From: Pseudonocardia asaccharolytica DSM 44247 = NBRC 16224
Lineage (GTDB): Bacteria > Actinomycetota > Actinomycetes > Mycobacteriales > Pseudonocardiaceae
DNA length: 64,000 nucleotides
Reading direction: 5' to 3'
NCBI RefSeq assembly: GCF_000423625.1
Contig: NZ_AUII01000018.1
Coordinates: forward strand, 32,298-96,297
Of this stretch, positions 49,101 through 57,097 are shown piece by piece (the stretch's first letter is position 1; each line of letters opens with the position of its first letter). The notes under the pieces were generated by a model, which was given only the letters and a program-made list of their open reading frames with translations, made no database searches and was not told the DNA's origin. The translations under genes were made by a program, and so were the position numbers.

Positions 49101-49613
49101 GCGTCCCTCCGAGGGATGGCCCCCGAGGCCGACCTCAGCCGCTTCGAGCAGAAGCTGCGCATCTACCTCCGAACCCACGAGGACCACCTGGCCATCCAGA
49201 AGATCCGCCGCAACAAGCAGATCACGAGCACTGATCTCGAGGAGTTGGAGCGGATCTTCGTCGAGTCCGGGATCGGGACAGAGGACGAGGTCGACCGCGC
49301 CAAGGCCGGGCCCGGCGGGCTCGGGGTGTTCCTCCGCTCGCTCACCGGCCTTGACCGTGAGTCGGCCGCCGCCGCGTTCGAGAAATTCCAGCAAGGCAGG
49401 ACCTTCAGCTCTGCCCAGCTGCGCTTCCTCAACGAGGTGATCGACTACCTCGCCCACAACGGGACGATCGAGATCGACGTCCTCTACCAAACACCCTTCA
49501 ACTCGATCGCGCCCGGAGGCCCGGAGGACATCTTCGTCGAGGTCGACATCGACCACATGATCACTGCGATGGATGCAGTCAACGCCACCGCGAGGCCGGC
49601 GAAGGCGTCGTAG
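46173..49613 (+). CDS. hsdR: type I restriction-modification system, endonuclease/translocase subunit
   Basis: Motor and nuclease subunit cutting unmodified DNA after ATP-driven translocation. 1146 residues: N-terminal DUF4145-like domain (SCFYSRRTLELTVTWLY) and coiled coil, then the HsdR nuclease domain (VDYVLWDDDGKPLALVEAKRT, with the D-ExK residues near residues 250-268), SF2 helicase with MATGSGKTRT (about residue 384), VVDEAHRSIY (about 480), and motif VI MIGRGTRLAPN; the long C-terminal helical part is EcoEI-R-like. TTG start at 46173 with GAGG upstream. It ends before a strong bidirectional terminator. Confidence 0.94.
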   Translation: MSNFSFLETEWPALHTEARHAERLAIADPRASCFYSRRTLELTVTWLYEADSSLQLPYREDLAAMIAEPTLAKVAGPGIRTKMDVIRRQGNAAVHRSAPVAANDAVRVVGELFHVLYWVARTYSRNSADLPAPGLTFDQSVIPRPMPASVRLAKQAELKAQAERYAAQDAALAAERRKNEDLDAEIAALRAEIKAAKEANEARPDTHDYNEAETRSLIIDLLLKEAGWALDQPQDREYPVTGMPASVSPSGKGKVDYVLWDDDGKPLALVEAKRTTRDAKQGKYQAQLYADCLETQFGQRPIIFYTNGYHTHIWDNLNYPPREVQGFYTKEELRLLIQRRASQLTLAKLPINEQIAGRHYQSHAIRRVAEAFENDAQRHALLVMATGSGKTRTVIALTDLMMRANWAKRILFLADRTALVVQAANAFKAHLPSAPVVNLLNEKDPNGRVFISTYPTLMNMINEMDGSGTRRFGPGYFDMIVVDEAHRSIYQKYGAIFDYFDALLVGLTATPKDEIDRNTYRRFELEDGVPTDVYSLDEAVAEGYLVPPRVVDVPLKFQRGGIKYADLSEEDKRLWDELEWDEDGNVPDEITSDELNKYLFNADTVDKVLETLMTRGLKVAGGDRLGKTIIFAANNNHAEFIAERFDKSYPQYRGEFAQVITYRKDYAQSLIDQFSDPAKAPHIAISVDMLDTGIDVPEVVNLVFFKLVRSKTKFWQMIGRGTRLAPNLYGPNKDKDGFLVFDVCQNVEFFNQDLMPAEGRVGPSLGQRLFQRRADLLLALDRQHSADIPPAEEGADGTSSEIGLRWDLARRLHEDVAGMNPENFLVRPHREQLDTFADFDSWLKITPEAHAEVVDHLAGLPTAFRDDDSSEEAKRFDLLALRLQLALVEADPGFARLQAQAKEIASALLDQLTIPAVRAQHELLEQVAGDEWWQDVTLPMLETMRRRLRSLTKLIERTRRGVVYTDFEDELGEISAASLRGMAPEADLSRFEQKLRIYLRTHEDHLAIQKIRRNKQITSTDLEELERIFVESGIGTEDEVDRAKAGPGGLGVFLRSLTGLDRESAAAAFEKFQQGRTFSSAQLRFLNEVIDYLAHNGTIEIDVLYQTPFNSIAPGGPEDIFVEVDIDHMITAMDAVNATARPAKAS

Positions 49614-49652
49614 GCCCTCCGTCTCTCGTAGCGTGCTCTTCCGACGCAGCAA

Positions 49653-49685
49653 TGCGGCCCCGTCCCGATCTGGGACGGGGCCGCA
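49653..49685. terminator. bidirectional terminator between hsdR and integrase
   Basis: 14-bp perfect stem (TGCGGCCCCGTCCC and complement) with loop GATCT, located between the convergent hsdR (ends 49613) and int (ends 49700). Serves both directions and separates the restriction operon from the AICE core. Confidence 0.85.
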
Positions 49686-49699
49686 CCTACAGGCGGGAG

Positions 49700-51067
49700 C
49701 TATCCGCTCGCGACACCGAGCGCGTCGAGGACCCGGCGGCGAGCGAGCGCGTCCTGACCGTCCAGCGTCTTCGCGTAGACCTTCAACAGCACCTCCACAG
49801 AGTGCCCAGCCCACTCGGCAACCTGGGTCGCTGGGACGCCTCCGTTGAGCCACGTCGAGACGCAGGCGTGGCGGAGCGCGTAGGGGGTCGCAGCGAGCGG
49901 GCCGGCAGCGACCTCCGGGGTGAAGGCTCGACGGCGGGCGGCACGCCAGGTCCGCATGTATGTGAGCTTCGGCAGCTCATCGGCCCTCTCTCCTCGGAAC
50001 AGACGGCCGTCAGCGCCGCTCCCGAACCGCCTGAGGTGGGCGTTCAAGTGGGCGGTCAGCTCTGGTGGGCACGGCACCGCGCGGACCTCTCCCCTGGCCC
50101 GGTTCTTCAACTGCCGACGGTCCCGTTGACACCCGTCGTCGGTCCAGTTCGCGCCGGCGTGCGGCGTCGCGCTGTCGATGAGGATGTCGCCCCACCCCTC
50201 AGCAGGAAGCGAGAGATTGCGTTCGCGAACGTTCGCCGCCTCCTCGGGGCGCAGCGCCGCGAAGTACATGAGGGCGAAGAAGGCGACGAGCTGAGGCCCG
50301 CTCCGCATCGTCTCGCCGACCGCCGAGAGGAGCGTTCGGGCCTGCACCGGATTGACGACGGTCCGCCGGTCCACTCCCGTCGGAGCCTTCGGCGCCGTCC
50401 ACTTGAAGGCCGGTAGGGGGTTCGTCGCCAGCAGCTCGCGCTCGACCGCGTACTCGATCACGTTGAAGAGCACACGACGCCGCTTGCTGACCACGCTCGC
50501 AGCCGCCGGCTTGCCATCGACCCGGACCGCGATCGTGTCGAGCACCCGCCGCAGGACCGCGCGCTCGGATAGCCGGCCGACCGGCAGCGCGTGCTGTTTC
50601 AGCCATCGCAGGTCCGCGGCTGCCTCCGGCGGGCACTCGTCACGTCGGAGGGTGTTGAAGGCCCACCGGTGCAGGACACGCCGCACGGCAACGTCGTCAG
50701 GGCGGCCGTCGAGCCTCCCGTCGAGCATGGCCGGCGTGATTGCGGTGAGAGCCTCGGAGAGGCTTCGGCGGTACGTGGCAGCCGCCCTCGGCCACTTCAT
50801 GTCGATGTAGTCGCAGGCGAAATCGAGCCAGGTGATCGACTGGGTCGGACGAGCAGCTGAAACAGGCAGGCCGGTATCGAGGTCGAATGCCTCCCCGCGG
50901 CGGGCGGCGCTGAGGAGATCAGCGCGGTAGCTGTCCGCCAGCGCCTTCGTCTTGAAGCGCTTCTTCCAGCGCCGGGCTCCGACCCGCCACAGCACCGTGT
51001 AGGCGGTCGTGGTCTTGCCCTTATAGACGTCGATCTTCCAGATGCGGACGTCGTACGTCGTCTGCAT
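49700..51067 (-). CDS. int: tyrosine-type site-specific integrase
   Basis: Catalyses integration and excision of the element at attB/attP. 455 residues: N-terminal arm/DNA-binding part (YKGKTTTAYTVLWRVGARRWKKRF), core-binding helices, and C-terminal catalytic domain with box-I Arg in FAALRPEEAANV, box-II YALRHACVSTWL (Arg about 399), His in WAGHS (422) and nucleophile Tyr in KVYAKTLDG (431). The YxLRHA variant is usual for integrases of Streptomyces-type AICEs. Start ATG 51067 overlaps the xis stop (TAATG). Its 3' end faces the tRNA side. Confidence 0.94.
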   Translation of the reverse strand: MQTTYDVRIWKIDVYKGKTTTAYTVLWRVGARRWKKRFKTKALADSYRADLLSAARRGEAFDLDTGLPVSAARPTQSITWLDFACDYIDMKWPRAAATYRRSLSEALTAITPAMLDGRLDGRPDDVAVRRVLHRWAFNTLRRDECPPEAAADLRWLKQHALPVGRLSERAVLRRVLDTIAVRVDGKPAAASVVSKRRRVLFNVIEYAVERELLATNPLPAFKWTAPKAPTGVDRRTVVNPVQARTLLSAVGETMRSGPQLVAFFALMYFAALRPEEAANVRERNLSLPAEGWGDILIDSATPHAGANWTDDGCQRDRRQLKNRARGEVRAVPCPPELTAHLNAHLRRFGSGADGRLFRGERADELPKLTYMRTWRAARRRAFTPEVAAGPLAATPYALRHACVSTWLNGGVPATQVAEWAGHSVEVLLKVYAKTLDGQDALARRRVLDALGVASG

Positions 51068-51285
51068 TAGGCAGCCGCCTCTTCGAGGCTGTCGAGCCAC
51101 GCTTCGAAGTCAGTCCGGCGGATGCGGATCTCACCGTTGGGGAGCTTGATGCAACGCGGAGCGCGCCCCTTGGCGCGCCAGTCGTAGAAGGTGGAGCGAG
51201 AGATGCCGAGCTCGGCGCAGAGGTCGGCGACGGTGAGGCGGGCGGGTGGCCGGCTCAATTCGTTCTCCTCGGGCAGGGGTGACAC
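51067..51285 (-). CDS. xis: excisionase-like helix-turn-helix protein
   Basis: 72 residues, MerR/AlpA-type winged helix: LTVADLCAELGISRSTFYDWRAKGRAPRC then LPNGEIRIRRTDFEAWLDSLEE. Such proteins act as recombination directionality factors. Its stop codon shares a base with the integrase start, so the two are co-translated. GTG start. Role in excision is inferred from size, fold and position. Confidence 0.88.
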   Translation of the reverse strand: MSPLPEENELSRPPARLTVADLCAELGISRSTFYDWRAKGRAPRCIKLPNGEIRIRRTDFEAWLDSLEEAAA

Positions 51286-51356
51286 CGGTCAGGTCGTCAC
51301 TGGGCTGTCACGGCGGATCTGAGCTGGTGAGAGGCGGTCTGTGACGAGGTGACGGA

Positions 51357-52499
51357 TCACCCGGGGTCCGGCAACGGCTCGCCGGAGTGACGCGGTGACA
51401 GCAGCGACAGCGGCTCGTCGGCTGGGTCGTCACCGCCGTCACCGCTGTCACCGGCCGGGAAGTAGTAGCCGCCGGGTGCGGCGCGGAGCTGACCGTCGTC
51501 GACCATCCGCCGGACGGTCTGGCGGACCGTGCCGGCCTCGATCTGAAGCGCCTCGGCGATCTGCTTGGGCTTCTGCCCGGGGTAGTCCCGCACGTAGCGG
51601 ATGACCTGCGAGCGGGTGTCGCGGAGCAGGTAGTCGCTCGCCCGGCCGTCGAGCACTTCCCACGCACCGCGCTCGGCGTGGAAGGCGAGTGGGTAGTCCG
51701 TCTCGTCGACGTCACGGCCGGTCACGTGCAGCACGCCGTCCGCTTGTGCGCGCGCCCGTTCCAGGACCAGCACGGCGTCGGCGGCGCCGGCCAGGCCGTT
51801 GGTGCCGGAGACCGTGGCCAGGAAGTCCTCGGCAGCGGCCTTACGGACGTGGTGGATGAGCAGGATGGCGACGCCGTGCCGGTCCGCCACCCGCTTGATC
51901 CGGCCCATCGCGCTGTAGTCTGCGTCGTACGCCGCGACGCCGGCCGGGGCCGACCCGCGGACCTTGGCGAAGACGTCGATCACGACGAGACGCGCGCCGG
52001 GGTTCGCTGTCAGCCACGCGTCGATCTGCTCGTCGCCGCCCGCCGGCATCGGCTCGCACGCGATCGAGAGCGTCAGCCCCTCCGGCGCCGGTCGGTCGGC
52101 GAGGACGGTCCGCATCCGGGACTGGAGCCGGCGCGGAGTGTCCTCCAGCGCGAGGTAGAGCACCGGGCCCGGCTCGACCTCGATCGAGCCCAGCGCGGGC
52201 CGGCCGGCGGCGATGTCGAGCGCGAGATTCAGCGAGAGCCACGACTTGCCGACCTTCGGCGGGCCGGCGAGGAGGGTGACTCCCTCGCAGACCAGACCGG
52301 GCACGGCCCAGCGCGGTTCCGGGAACGTCATGTTCATCAGGTCGGTGGCCTCCCAAGCGGTCCGGCGAGGTGGGGGGACGGCTTCGAGCGGACGGCGGTC
52401 CGGGCTCGGCACGTGGGCGCTCTGTGCGCCCTGTACGGCCGTCTGCGGGCCGTTCGGAGGCGGGTGCGGGTGAGGGCCCGGGGCAGGGTGGGTGTTCAC
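51357..52499 (-). CDS. RepA-like AAA ATPase (plasmid-type helicase)
   Basis: 380 residues. Pro-rich N-terminus, then a RecA-fold ATPase of the AAA_25/RepA type: LLAGPPKVGKSWLSLNLAL (Walker A, about residues 79-87), RLVVIDVFAKV (Walker B, about 170-180), ILLIHHVRK, and a C-terminal winged-helix (KQIAEALQIEAGTVRQTVRRMVDDGQL). Probably the replicative helicase of the excised circular form. Start GTG overlaps the primase stop (GTGA). It is followed by xis after 71 nt. Confidence 0.87.
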   Translation of the reverse strand: MNTHPAPGPHPHPPPNGPQTAVQGAQSAHVPSPDRRPLEAVPPPRRTAWEATDLMNMTFPEPRWAVPGLVCEGVTLLAGPPKVGKSWLSLNLALDIAAGRPALGSIEVEPGPVLYLALEDTPRRLQSRMRTVLADRPAPEGLTLSIACEPMPAGGDEQIDAWLTANPGARLVVIDVFAKVRGSAPAGVAAYDADYSAMGRIKRVADRHGVAILLIHHVRKAAAEDFLATVSGTNGLAGAADAVLVLERARAQADGVLHVTGRDVDETDYPLAFHAERGAWEVLDGRASDYLLRDTRSQVIRYVRDYPGQKPKQIAEALQIEAGTVRQTVRRMVDDGQLRAAPGGYYFPAGDSGDGGDDPADEPLSLLSPRHSGEPLPDPG

Positions 52500-53458
52500 G
52501 CGGCGTCCTCGATCCGGCGGGGTCGCTTGGCCCCGGCCCGCAGACCGGAGGTGATCGTCTGCTCGGCCTGGCGCCGGCTGTAGGCGCCGAGCGCGACATG
52601 CCCGGCGCTCGCACCGAGCAGGGCAGCGCGCGCCTCCGCCTCGGCGAGCGAGCCACCGGCGACGAGCTGGCCGAGGGCGACGGCGGCGACGTAGAGGCAG
52701 GCGTTGCGCTGCGACGGTCGCGCCTCCGTCACCCGCGCTGTTTCAGCCCTCAGCGCGACGTCGAGGTACCGGTCCCGGCGCCCACGCCCGGTCCAGATCG
52801 GACCCACCGGGACGGGAGGGGGCGGCGGCGGGCGCAGGCGGTCGAGGATCCACCCGGGCAGCTCGGCCGGGTCCCGGTCGTCGACGAGCCGGTACGTGGT
52901 GTTCCCGACTCGCGAGCCTGCGGCGACGACGTAACCGCCGTGTGCGCGGGTGTCGATCTTCCAGCCGAGCCCGCTCCCCTGGTCCCCCGCGGTGTTGCGG
53001 AGGTGGCTCCCGGCCGGCGCCCGGAAGTACAGGTGAGACCCGCCGGTCGGGGTGCAGACGGTCCGGGTCGCCGGTACCGGCTGGGCGTGCTCGGCGGCGA
53101 GCGCCGCGAGCACGCCAGCCCCGTCGGAGACGCGACGCGCGGACCAGGGGTCGGGGGTCAGCTCCCCCGTGCTCGGGGTGTCCAGGTCGACCACGAGCAG
53201 CCCGGCCGGCCCGGTCGCCAGGCCGACATTGAAGGGCTGCTCCGCCCAGGCGCGCCGGATGCGGTCGGGATCGGTCGTGGCGCGCTGCTCCCATCCCTGG
53301 TGTCCACCGGCGCACGGACCGGTGCCGGGGCAGCGGTCGCGGCCGTGCAGGGCCGGGCGCTTGACGCCGGGCCGGAGCGGGAAGACCGGCCAGCCCCGGC
53401 CGGCGGCGTCGAGGGCGGCGGCGAGCAGCGAGGCGGTCTGATCACTGTGCGTGGTCAT
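52496..53458 (-). CDS. bifunctional DNA primase/polymerase (prim-pol)
   Basis: 320 residues, N-terminal prim-pol domain: AGRGWPVFPLRPGVKRPAL, NVGLATGPAGLLVVDLDTP (DxD metal site), GGSHLYFRAPAGS and RAHGGYVVAAGS. These are the landmarks of prim-pol proteins of actinobacterial plasmids and AICEs, which prime replication. ATG start at 53458. With the RepA-like helicase it makes a two-gene replication unit. The 266-nt region behind it contains repeated GTGAGG motifs that could be the origin. Confidence 0.87.
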   Translation of the reverse strand: MTTHSDQTASLLAAALDAAGRGWPVFPLRPGVKRPALHGRDRCPGTGPCAGGHQGWEQRATTDPDRIRRAWAEQPFNVGLATGPAGLLVVDLDTPSTGELTPDPWSARRVSDGAGVLAALAAEHAQPVPATRTVCTPTGGSHLYFRAPAGSHLRNTAGDQGSGLGWKIDTRAHGGYVVAAGSRVGNTTYRLVDDRDPAELPGWILDRLRPPPPPPVPVGPIWTGRGRRDRYLDVALRAETARVTEARPSQRNACLYVAAVALGQLVAGGSLAEAEARAALLGASAGHVALGAYSRRQAEQTITSGLRAGAKRPRRIEDAA

Positions 53459-53531
53459 GGTGCTCCTGTTCGAGACATGGATCGACCGCTCCGCGCACCC
53501 GGTACGGGTGTCGGATCAGGCCGTGCAGCGG

Positions 53532-53711
53532 GTGAGGTGGGCCAGTGAGGTGGGCAGGATCGGGTTAGGTTTTTCACTCGCCGCATCGAGCACGACTCTG
53601 GCCTGCTGATCTGCGACGAGTGAGGAAGTGAGCCGAGTGAGGTCCGGTCCGGCTGGCGGCCTGGAGCGCCTGATCTGGCGGTCCTCGGGGCACAGTCCGG
53701 AGACTCACTCG
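53532..53711. repeat. iteron-like cluster in the rep-tra intergenic region
   Basis: GTGAGGTGGGC occurs twice with 13-bp period (53532-53542, 53545-53555); CGAGTGAGG twice with 17-bp period (53617-53625, 53634-53642); inverted CGAGTGA copies lie at 53573-53580 and 53704-53711. The stretch is non-coding. Candidate replication origin or TraB recognition locus (clt). Confidence 0.6.
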
Positions 53712-53724
53712 GCGCCGGTGGAGG

Positions 53725-55887
53725 TCAGGCTCCGTCGTCGAGGTCGTCCGTGGCTCGACGCGCCAACTCGTGACGCACGGTCATCGGATCGAGCGGCCAG
53801 CGGTTCCCTGTGGAGGGCACCTTGATCCCGTGCTCGGCCGCCAGGACACCGCGCAGCGCCTTCCCGGTCAGGCCGCGGTACGGAGCCCACCCGGGCGCGT
53901 AGGCGGCCAGCAACGCCGGCACGTCGGCGATCGGAACCGGCTGGTCACCGAGCACGGCGTCGAGGTCCTCCAGAAGGTCCCGCTCGGTCGGGACCGGCGC
54001 GGTCGTGCCGGATCCCGGCAGCGGCTTCCCGGCCCGGGCGATGGCGTCCAGCGACCGGCGGATGATCGGGGTGACCTGGTCGTGCTCGCGCGAGACGTCG
54101 AGGTAGTAGACCTGGACGATCTCGCTGCGCTGGCCGTTGAAGCCCTTGACGACCGCCGTCCCGCGGTCGGTGCCGGGAATCAGCTCGGTCGCCCGGTGGC
54201 CGGCGGTGTAGGCGCCCTGGCCGAGCAGCGCGTCGTTGGCGACGTGGTCCCCGACGGCGAACGCGACGCCGTTGGAGCAGTTGCGGGTGACGTCGCGAGG
54301 CATCGAGTCCTTCGTCGGCGCCTGCGTCGAGACGATCAGGTGGATCCCACGCTTGCGACCCAACCGCACGATGTCCACGAGGAGCTTGGCGATCTCCGCA
54401 CCGTGGGTGGAGTGCTGGATGGCGACGTGCGCCTCCTCCAGCAGCCCGAACAGCGGGTGCAGACCGACGCCCTTGGAGGCGTACTCCCGGGTGACCGCCG
54501 GGATTTCGTAGCGGACCAGCAGCTCACCGCGGGTCTGCACCTCGGCGTGCAGCTCGCGCAGATGCTCCAGGATCTCGGCGATCTTCTCGTCCTCGGCACC
54601 CATCACGTAGCGCGAGCACCGTGGCTTGAACGCCTCGAAGTCGAAGTTGGCGTCCGGCACCCAGATCCGCAGCTCGGCCGTGGGGTCGAGCGCGGCGCCG
54701 GCCATCAGAGCGCGGGCCGCCGAGGACTTTCCCTGACCGGGCATCCCGCCGGTCAGGGTGTTGCGCTCCATCAGGGGGGCGGTCAGCGGCGTGCCGCGCA
54801 GCGTCCGCCCGAACGGGACGCCCTTGAACACGTCGACCGTGCCGTCCTCGAGGAGCGGGTACGGGCCGGCTCCCTCGGCGAGTGCGCCCTTGTCGGCGAC
54901 CCAGAGGTCGAGGATCCCGGCCTCGGCGCCGGTGGTCGGCCAGACCTCCTTGGCGAGCCGGTGCAGGCCGGTCGCGAGGTCAGCGCGGCGACGGGCGATC
55001 TTCTCGGCGGTCACGCCGGCAGGCAAGCGGATCACGGCGTGGGTTCCTCGGCCGTCGACGCGGGCCGGCGTGAGGAATTGGAGGGGCATGCCCTCCTTGA
55101 GGTAGGCGCTGATCTGGGAGATCCGCAGCGCGGAGAGCGCCCGGGCGATCGTCGTCTCGTCGATCGTCGCGTCGCTGTCCGCCTCGGCCGCCGTGGCGAG
55201 CCAGGCCGGTGCGCGGCCCCGGCGCCGCCCCTCGCGCCAGGCGGCGAGGACGAGGAGCACGGGCAGGGCCATGACGACCGGAGTCCAGATCGCGGCGACG
55301 GCCGTGAACGACCAGCGGATGACGTTCATGAAGCCGGTGATGACCGCGGTGAACTCCCCTGCCCCGGATAGCTGGACCGCGCCCGCCAGGGCGAGCACGA
55401 GCAGGGCGACGCCGGCCGCCGCACCGAGCGCGACCCGGCCCGCCACCGCGACCACCGCCGGGGCGTCCATGACCCAGGCGTGGCGTCGTGCGGCTGTGGC
55501 CTCCTTGCGCTCCAGCCACTCCGCAAGGCGCTGCTGGTCGCCAACCGCCTCGGCGGCGCGGATCTGGCGACGGTAGACACCGAGCGTCGACGCGTCCCAG
55601 GCGCGGCGGCCCCACGACTCGATCCCCTGGACGATCGTGAACCCGTTGCGCGCCAGCAGGCGAGCGCCCTGCACGGGTCGCGGCGAGGTGCGCAGCGTCG
55701 TGATCAGGTGCACGGTGCGCCGTTGCGCGGCGGCGCCCGCACGCCGCACCAGGCCGGCCGAGGCCGTCTCGACCGGGACGACCTCGCCGTCGATCACGTC
55801 GCCGGTTCGAACCGGGCTCGGGTGCAGCGGGACGACGTTGCCGTGCCCGTCGTCGTGGTGGTCGTCGGTGAACGAGGCGGTGGTCAT
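53725..55887 (-). CDS. traB: FtsK/SpoIIIE-like DNA translocase (TraB family)
   Basis: Conjugation motor that moves double-stranded DNA between mycelial cells. 720 residues: N-terminal cytoplasmic part, two membrane segments (about residues 143-172 and 195-217), motor domain with Walker A TGGMPGQGKSS (about 380-389), Walker B region HPLFGLLEEAHVAI and LIVSTQAPTKDSMPRDVTRNC, and a C-terminal winged helix (about 650-720) of the kind that recognises short repeats. The ATG overlaps the preceding gene's stop by one base. Iteron-like repeats just downstream could be its recognition sites. Confidence 0.93.
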   Translation of the reverse strand: MTTASFTDDHHDDGHGNVVPLHPSPVRTGDVIDGEVVPVETASAGLVRRAGAAAQRRTVHLITTLRTSPRPVQGARLLARNGFTIVQGIESWGRRAWDASTLGVYRRQIRAAEAVGDQQRLAEWLERKEATAARRHAWVMDAPAVVAVAGRVALGAAAGVALLVLALAGAVQLSGAGEFTAVITGFMNVIRWSFTAVAAIWTPVVMALPVLLVLAAWREGRRRGRAPAWLATAAEADSDATIDETTIARALSALRISQISAYLKEGMPLQFLTPARVDGRGTHAVIRLPAGVTAEKIARRRADLATGLHRLAKEVWPTTGAEAGILDLWVADKGALAEGAGPYPLLEDGTVDVFKGVPFGRTLRGTPLTAPLMERNTLTGGMPGQGKSSAARALMAGAALDPTAELRIWVPDANFDFEAFKPRCSRYVMGAEDEKIAEILEHLRELHAEVQTRGELLVRYEIPAVTREYASKGVGLHPLFGLLEEAHVAIQHSTHGAEIAKLLVDIVRLGRKRGIHLIVSTQAPTKDSMPRDVTRNCSNGVAFAVGDHVANDALLGQGAYTAGHRATELIPGTDRGTAVVKGFNGQRSEIVQVYYLDVSREHDQVTPIIRRSLDAIARAGKPLPGSGTTAPVPTERDLLEDLDAVLGDQPVPIADVPALLAAYAPGWAPYRGLTGKALRGVLAAEHGIKVPSTGNRWPLDPMTVRHELARRATDDLDDGA

Positions 55888-56762
55888 CAGGCAGCCTCCT
55901 GCCGCTCGGTGATCGTGGTCGGGGCGGGCGCGCGCAGGGCCGCAGCGAGCTTCACCGAGGTGCCGGCGGAGCAACCGGTCGCGCGCCGGCACCACGCGGG
56001 AGACGGGTCGATCTGCTCGCCGGCCTCCTCCGCCCGGCGGAGCTCCGCCCGGGCCTGGTCGAGGTAGTCCGCCAGCAGCCGCCTCGGCCGCGGTGCCGCC
56101 CTGCGTGGGCGGGCTCGCCGGACCGGCCTGACCGGGGCCGGTTCGATCTGGGCCGGCGCGACGGGCTCGTCGAGGACCGGCAGGTCTCGGGGCCCGGTCT
56201 CCTCGGCGCCCGGCCGCTGGTGAGCGGACATCGCCCGGTGGACGGCCTCGGTGAGGCGGTCACGCAGGCCGGGGCCGGTCTCCGCGGTCGCGAACACGAC
56301 CAGCGGTGGGACCGAGTGCAGCACCACGCCGGACGCGGAGAACGGTGCGTCTGCGAGCCCCCAGGAGGTCCAGGTGTTCATGACGTAGGTCGCGGCGAAC
56401 GTGAGCCACTTGGTGCGCCGCGCCCAGATCGGCAAGGACACCTGGTACCGCGCCGTGACCTGCTCGGCCCGCAGAACCGCGAGCAGGACCAGCGACACCA
56501 TCGGGTCGAGCAGCCACGCGACCCACCAGGCCGCCGAGAACGACTCCGCGCCGGCAGCGGCGAAGGTCTGGACGTTGACCATCGTGAAGGCCAGGCCGAG
56601 GACGATGCCGGCCCACAGCAGCATGTCGACCTGCGAGCGGATCTTCTCGACCCGCAGCGCGACGACGTCGGGGTTCGTCGTCAGCTCTCGGACCCCGGCA
56701 GCCTCGTCGGCCTCCGCGGCGAGCCTCGCCACCCGGCCTGCGGTCCCGTTCGACGTGGTCAT
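55887..56762 (-). CDS. SpdB-like membrane protein of the transfer region
   Basis: 291 residues: four hydrophobic segments (VDMLLWAGIVLGLAFTMVNV, SAAWWVAWLLDPMVSLVLLAVL, WLTFAATYVMNTWTSWGL, VVLHSVPPLVVFA) in the first 165 residues, then an Arg/Pro-rich cytoplasmic tail. This layout (DUF2637/SpdB2-type) is usual directly upstream of traB, where Spd proteins support intramycelial spread. The stop overlaps the traB start, the start overlaps the next gene by 4 nt. Function by analogy. Confidence 0.82.
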   Translation of the reverse strand: MTTSNGTAGRVARLAAEADEAAGVRELTTNPDVVALRVEKIRSQVDMLLWAGIVLGLAFTMVNVQTFAAAGAESFSAAWWVAWLLDPMVSLVLLAVLRAEQVTARYQVSLPIWARRTKWLTFAATYVMNTWTSWGLADAPFSASGVVLHSVPPLVVFATAETGPGLRDRLTEAVHRAMSAHQRPGAEETGPRDLPVLDEPVAPAQIEPAPVRPVRRARPRRAAPRPRRLLADYLDQARAELRRAEEAGEQIDPSPAWCRRATGCSAGTSVKLAAALRAPAPTTITERQEAA

Positions 56763-57097
56763 CGCCAGTCACCACCCTGGTAGCGCTGCATCTGCGGGAT
56801 CGACGTACGCGGAACCGAGGAGAACCGGGCCACCGCCGCGCCCAGGAGCAGCGCCGGCAGTCCGAGGACCAACGCCACCGCCCACGCCGGAGCGCCGGAG
56901 GCCGTGACCGCCCACTGCACTCCGGTGACGAGCCCGGCGATCACGAGCGCCCGCCCCGAACCTCCAGAGACGCGGCCCGACCCGTATCCGGCGCGCGCCT
57001 GCTGCCGACGTCCTGCGCTCGCGCCGGCTCGCCACAGGGCGACGAGGCCGACGAGCGCGACCCCGGCCAGTACGGCGGCCGTCTGCCCGGGGGTCAT
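56759..57097 (-). CDS. small membrane protein of the transfer region
   Basis: 112 residues with two or three hydrophobic segments (AAVLAGVALVGLVALW, LVIAGLVTGVQWAVTA, WAVALVLGLPALLLGAAVA) and a basic Gly/Ser-rich link. I do not recognise a named family; size, topology and place point to an Spd-type spread protein. ATG 57097 overlaps the upstream gene (ATGA) and its end overlaps the SpdB-like gene. Confidence 0.7.
   Translation of the reverse strand: MTPGQTAAVLAGVALVGLVALWRAGASAGRRQQARAGYGSGRVSGGSGRALVIAGLVTGVQWAVTASGAPAWAVALVLGLPALLLGAAVARFSSVPRTSIPQMQRYQGGDWR

Noticed and set aside
48021..49853. 610-residue minus-strand frame opposite hsdR
   Set aside because: Antisense shadow; hsdR motifs are intact on the plus strand.
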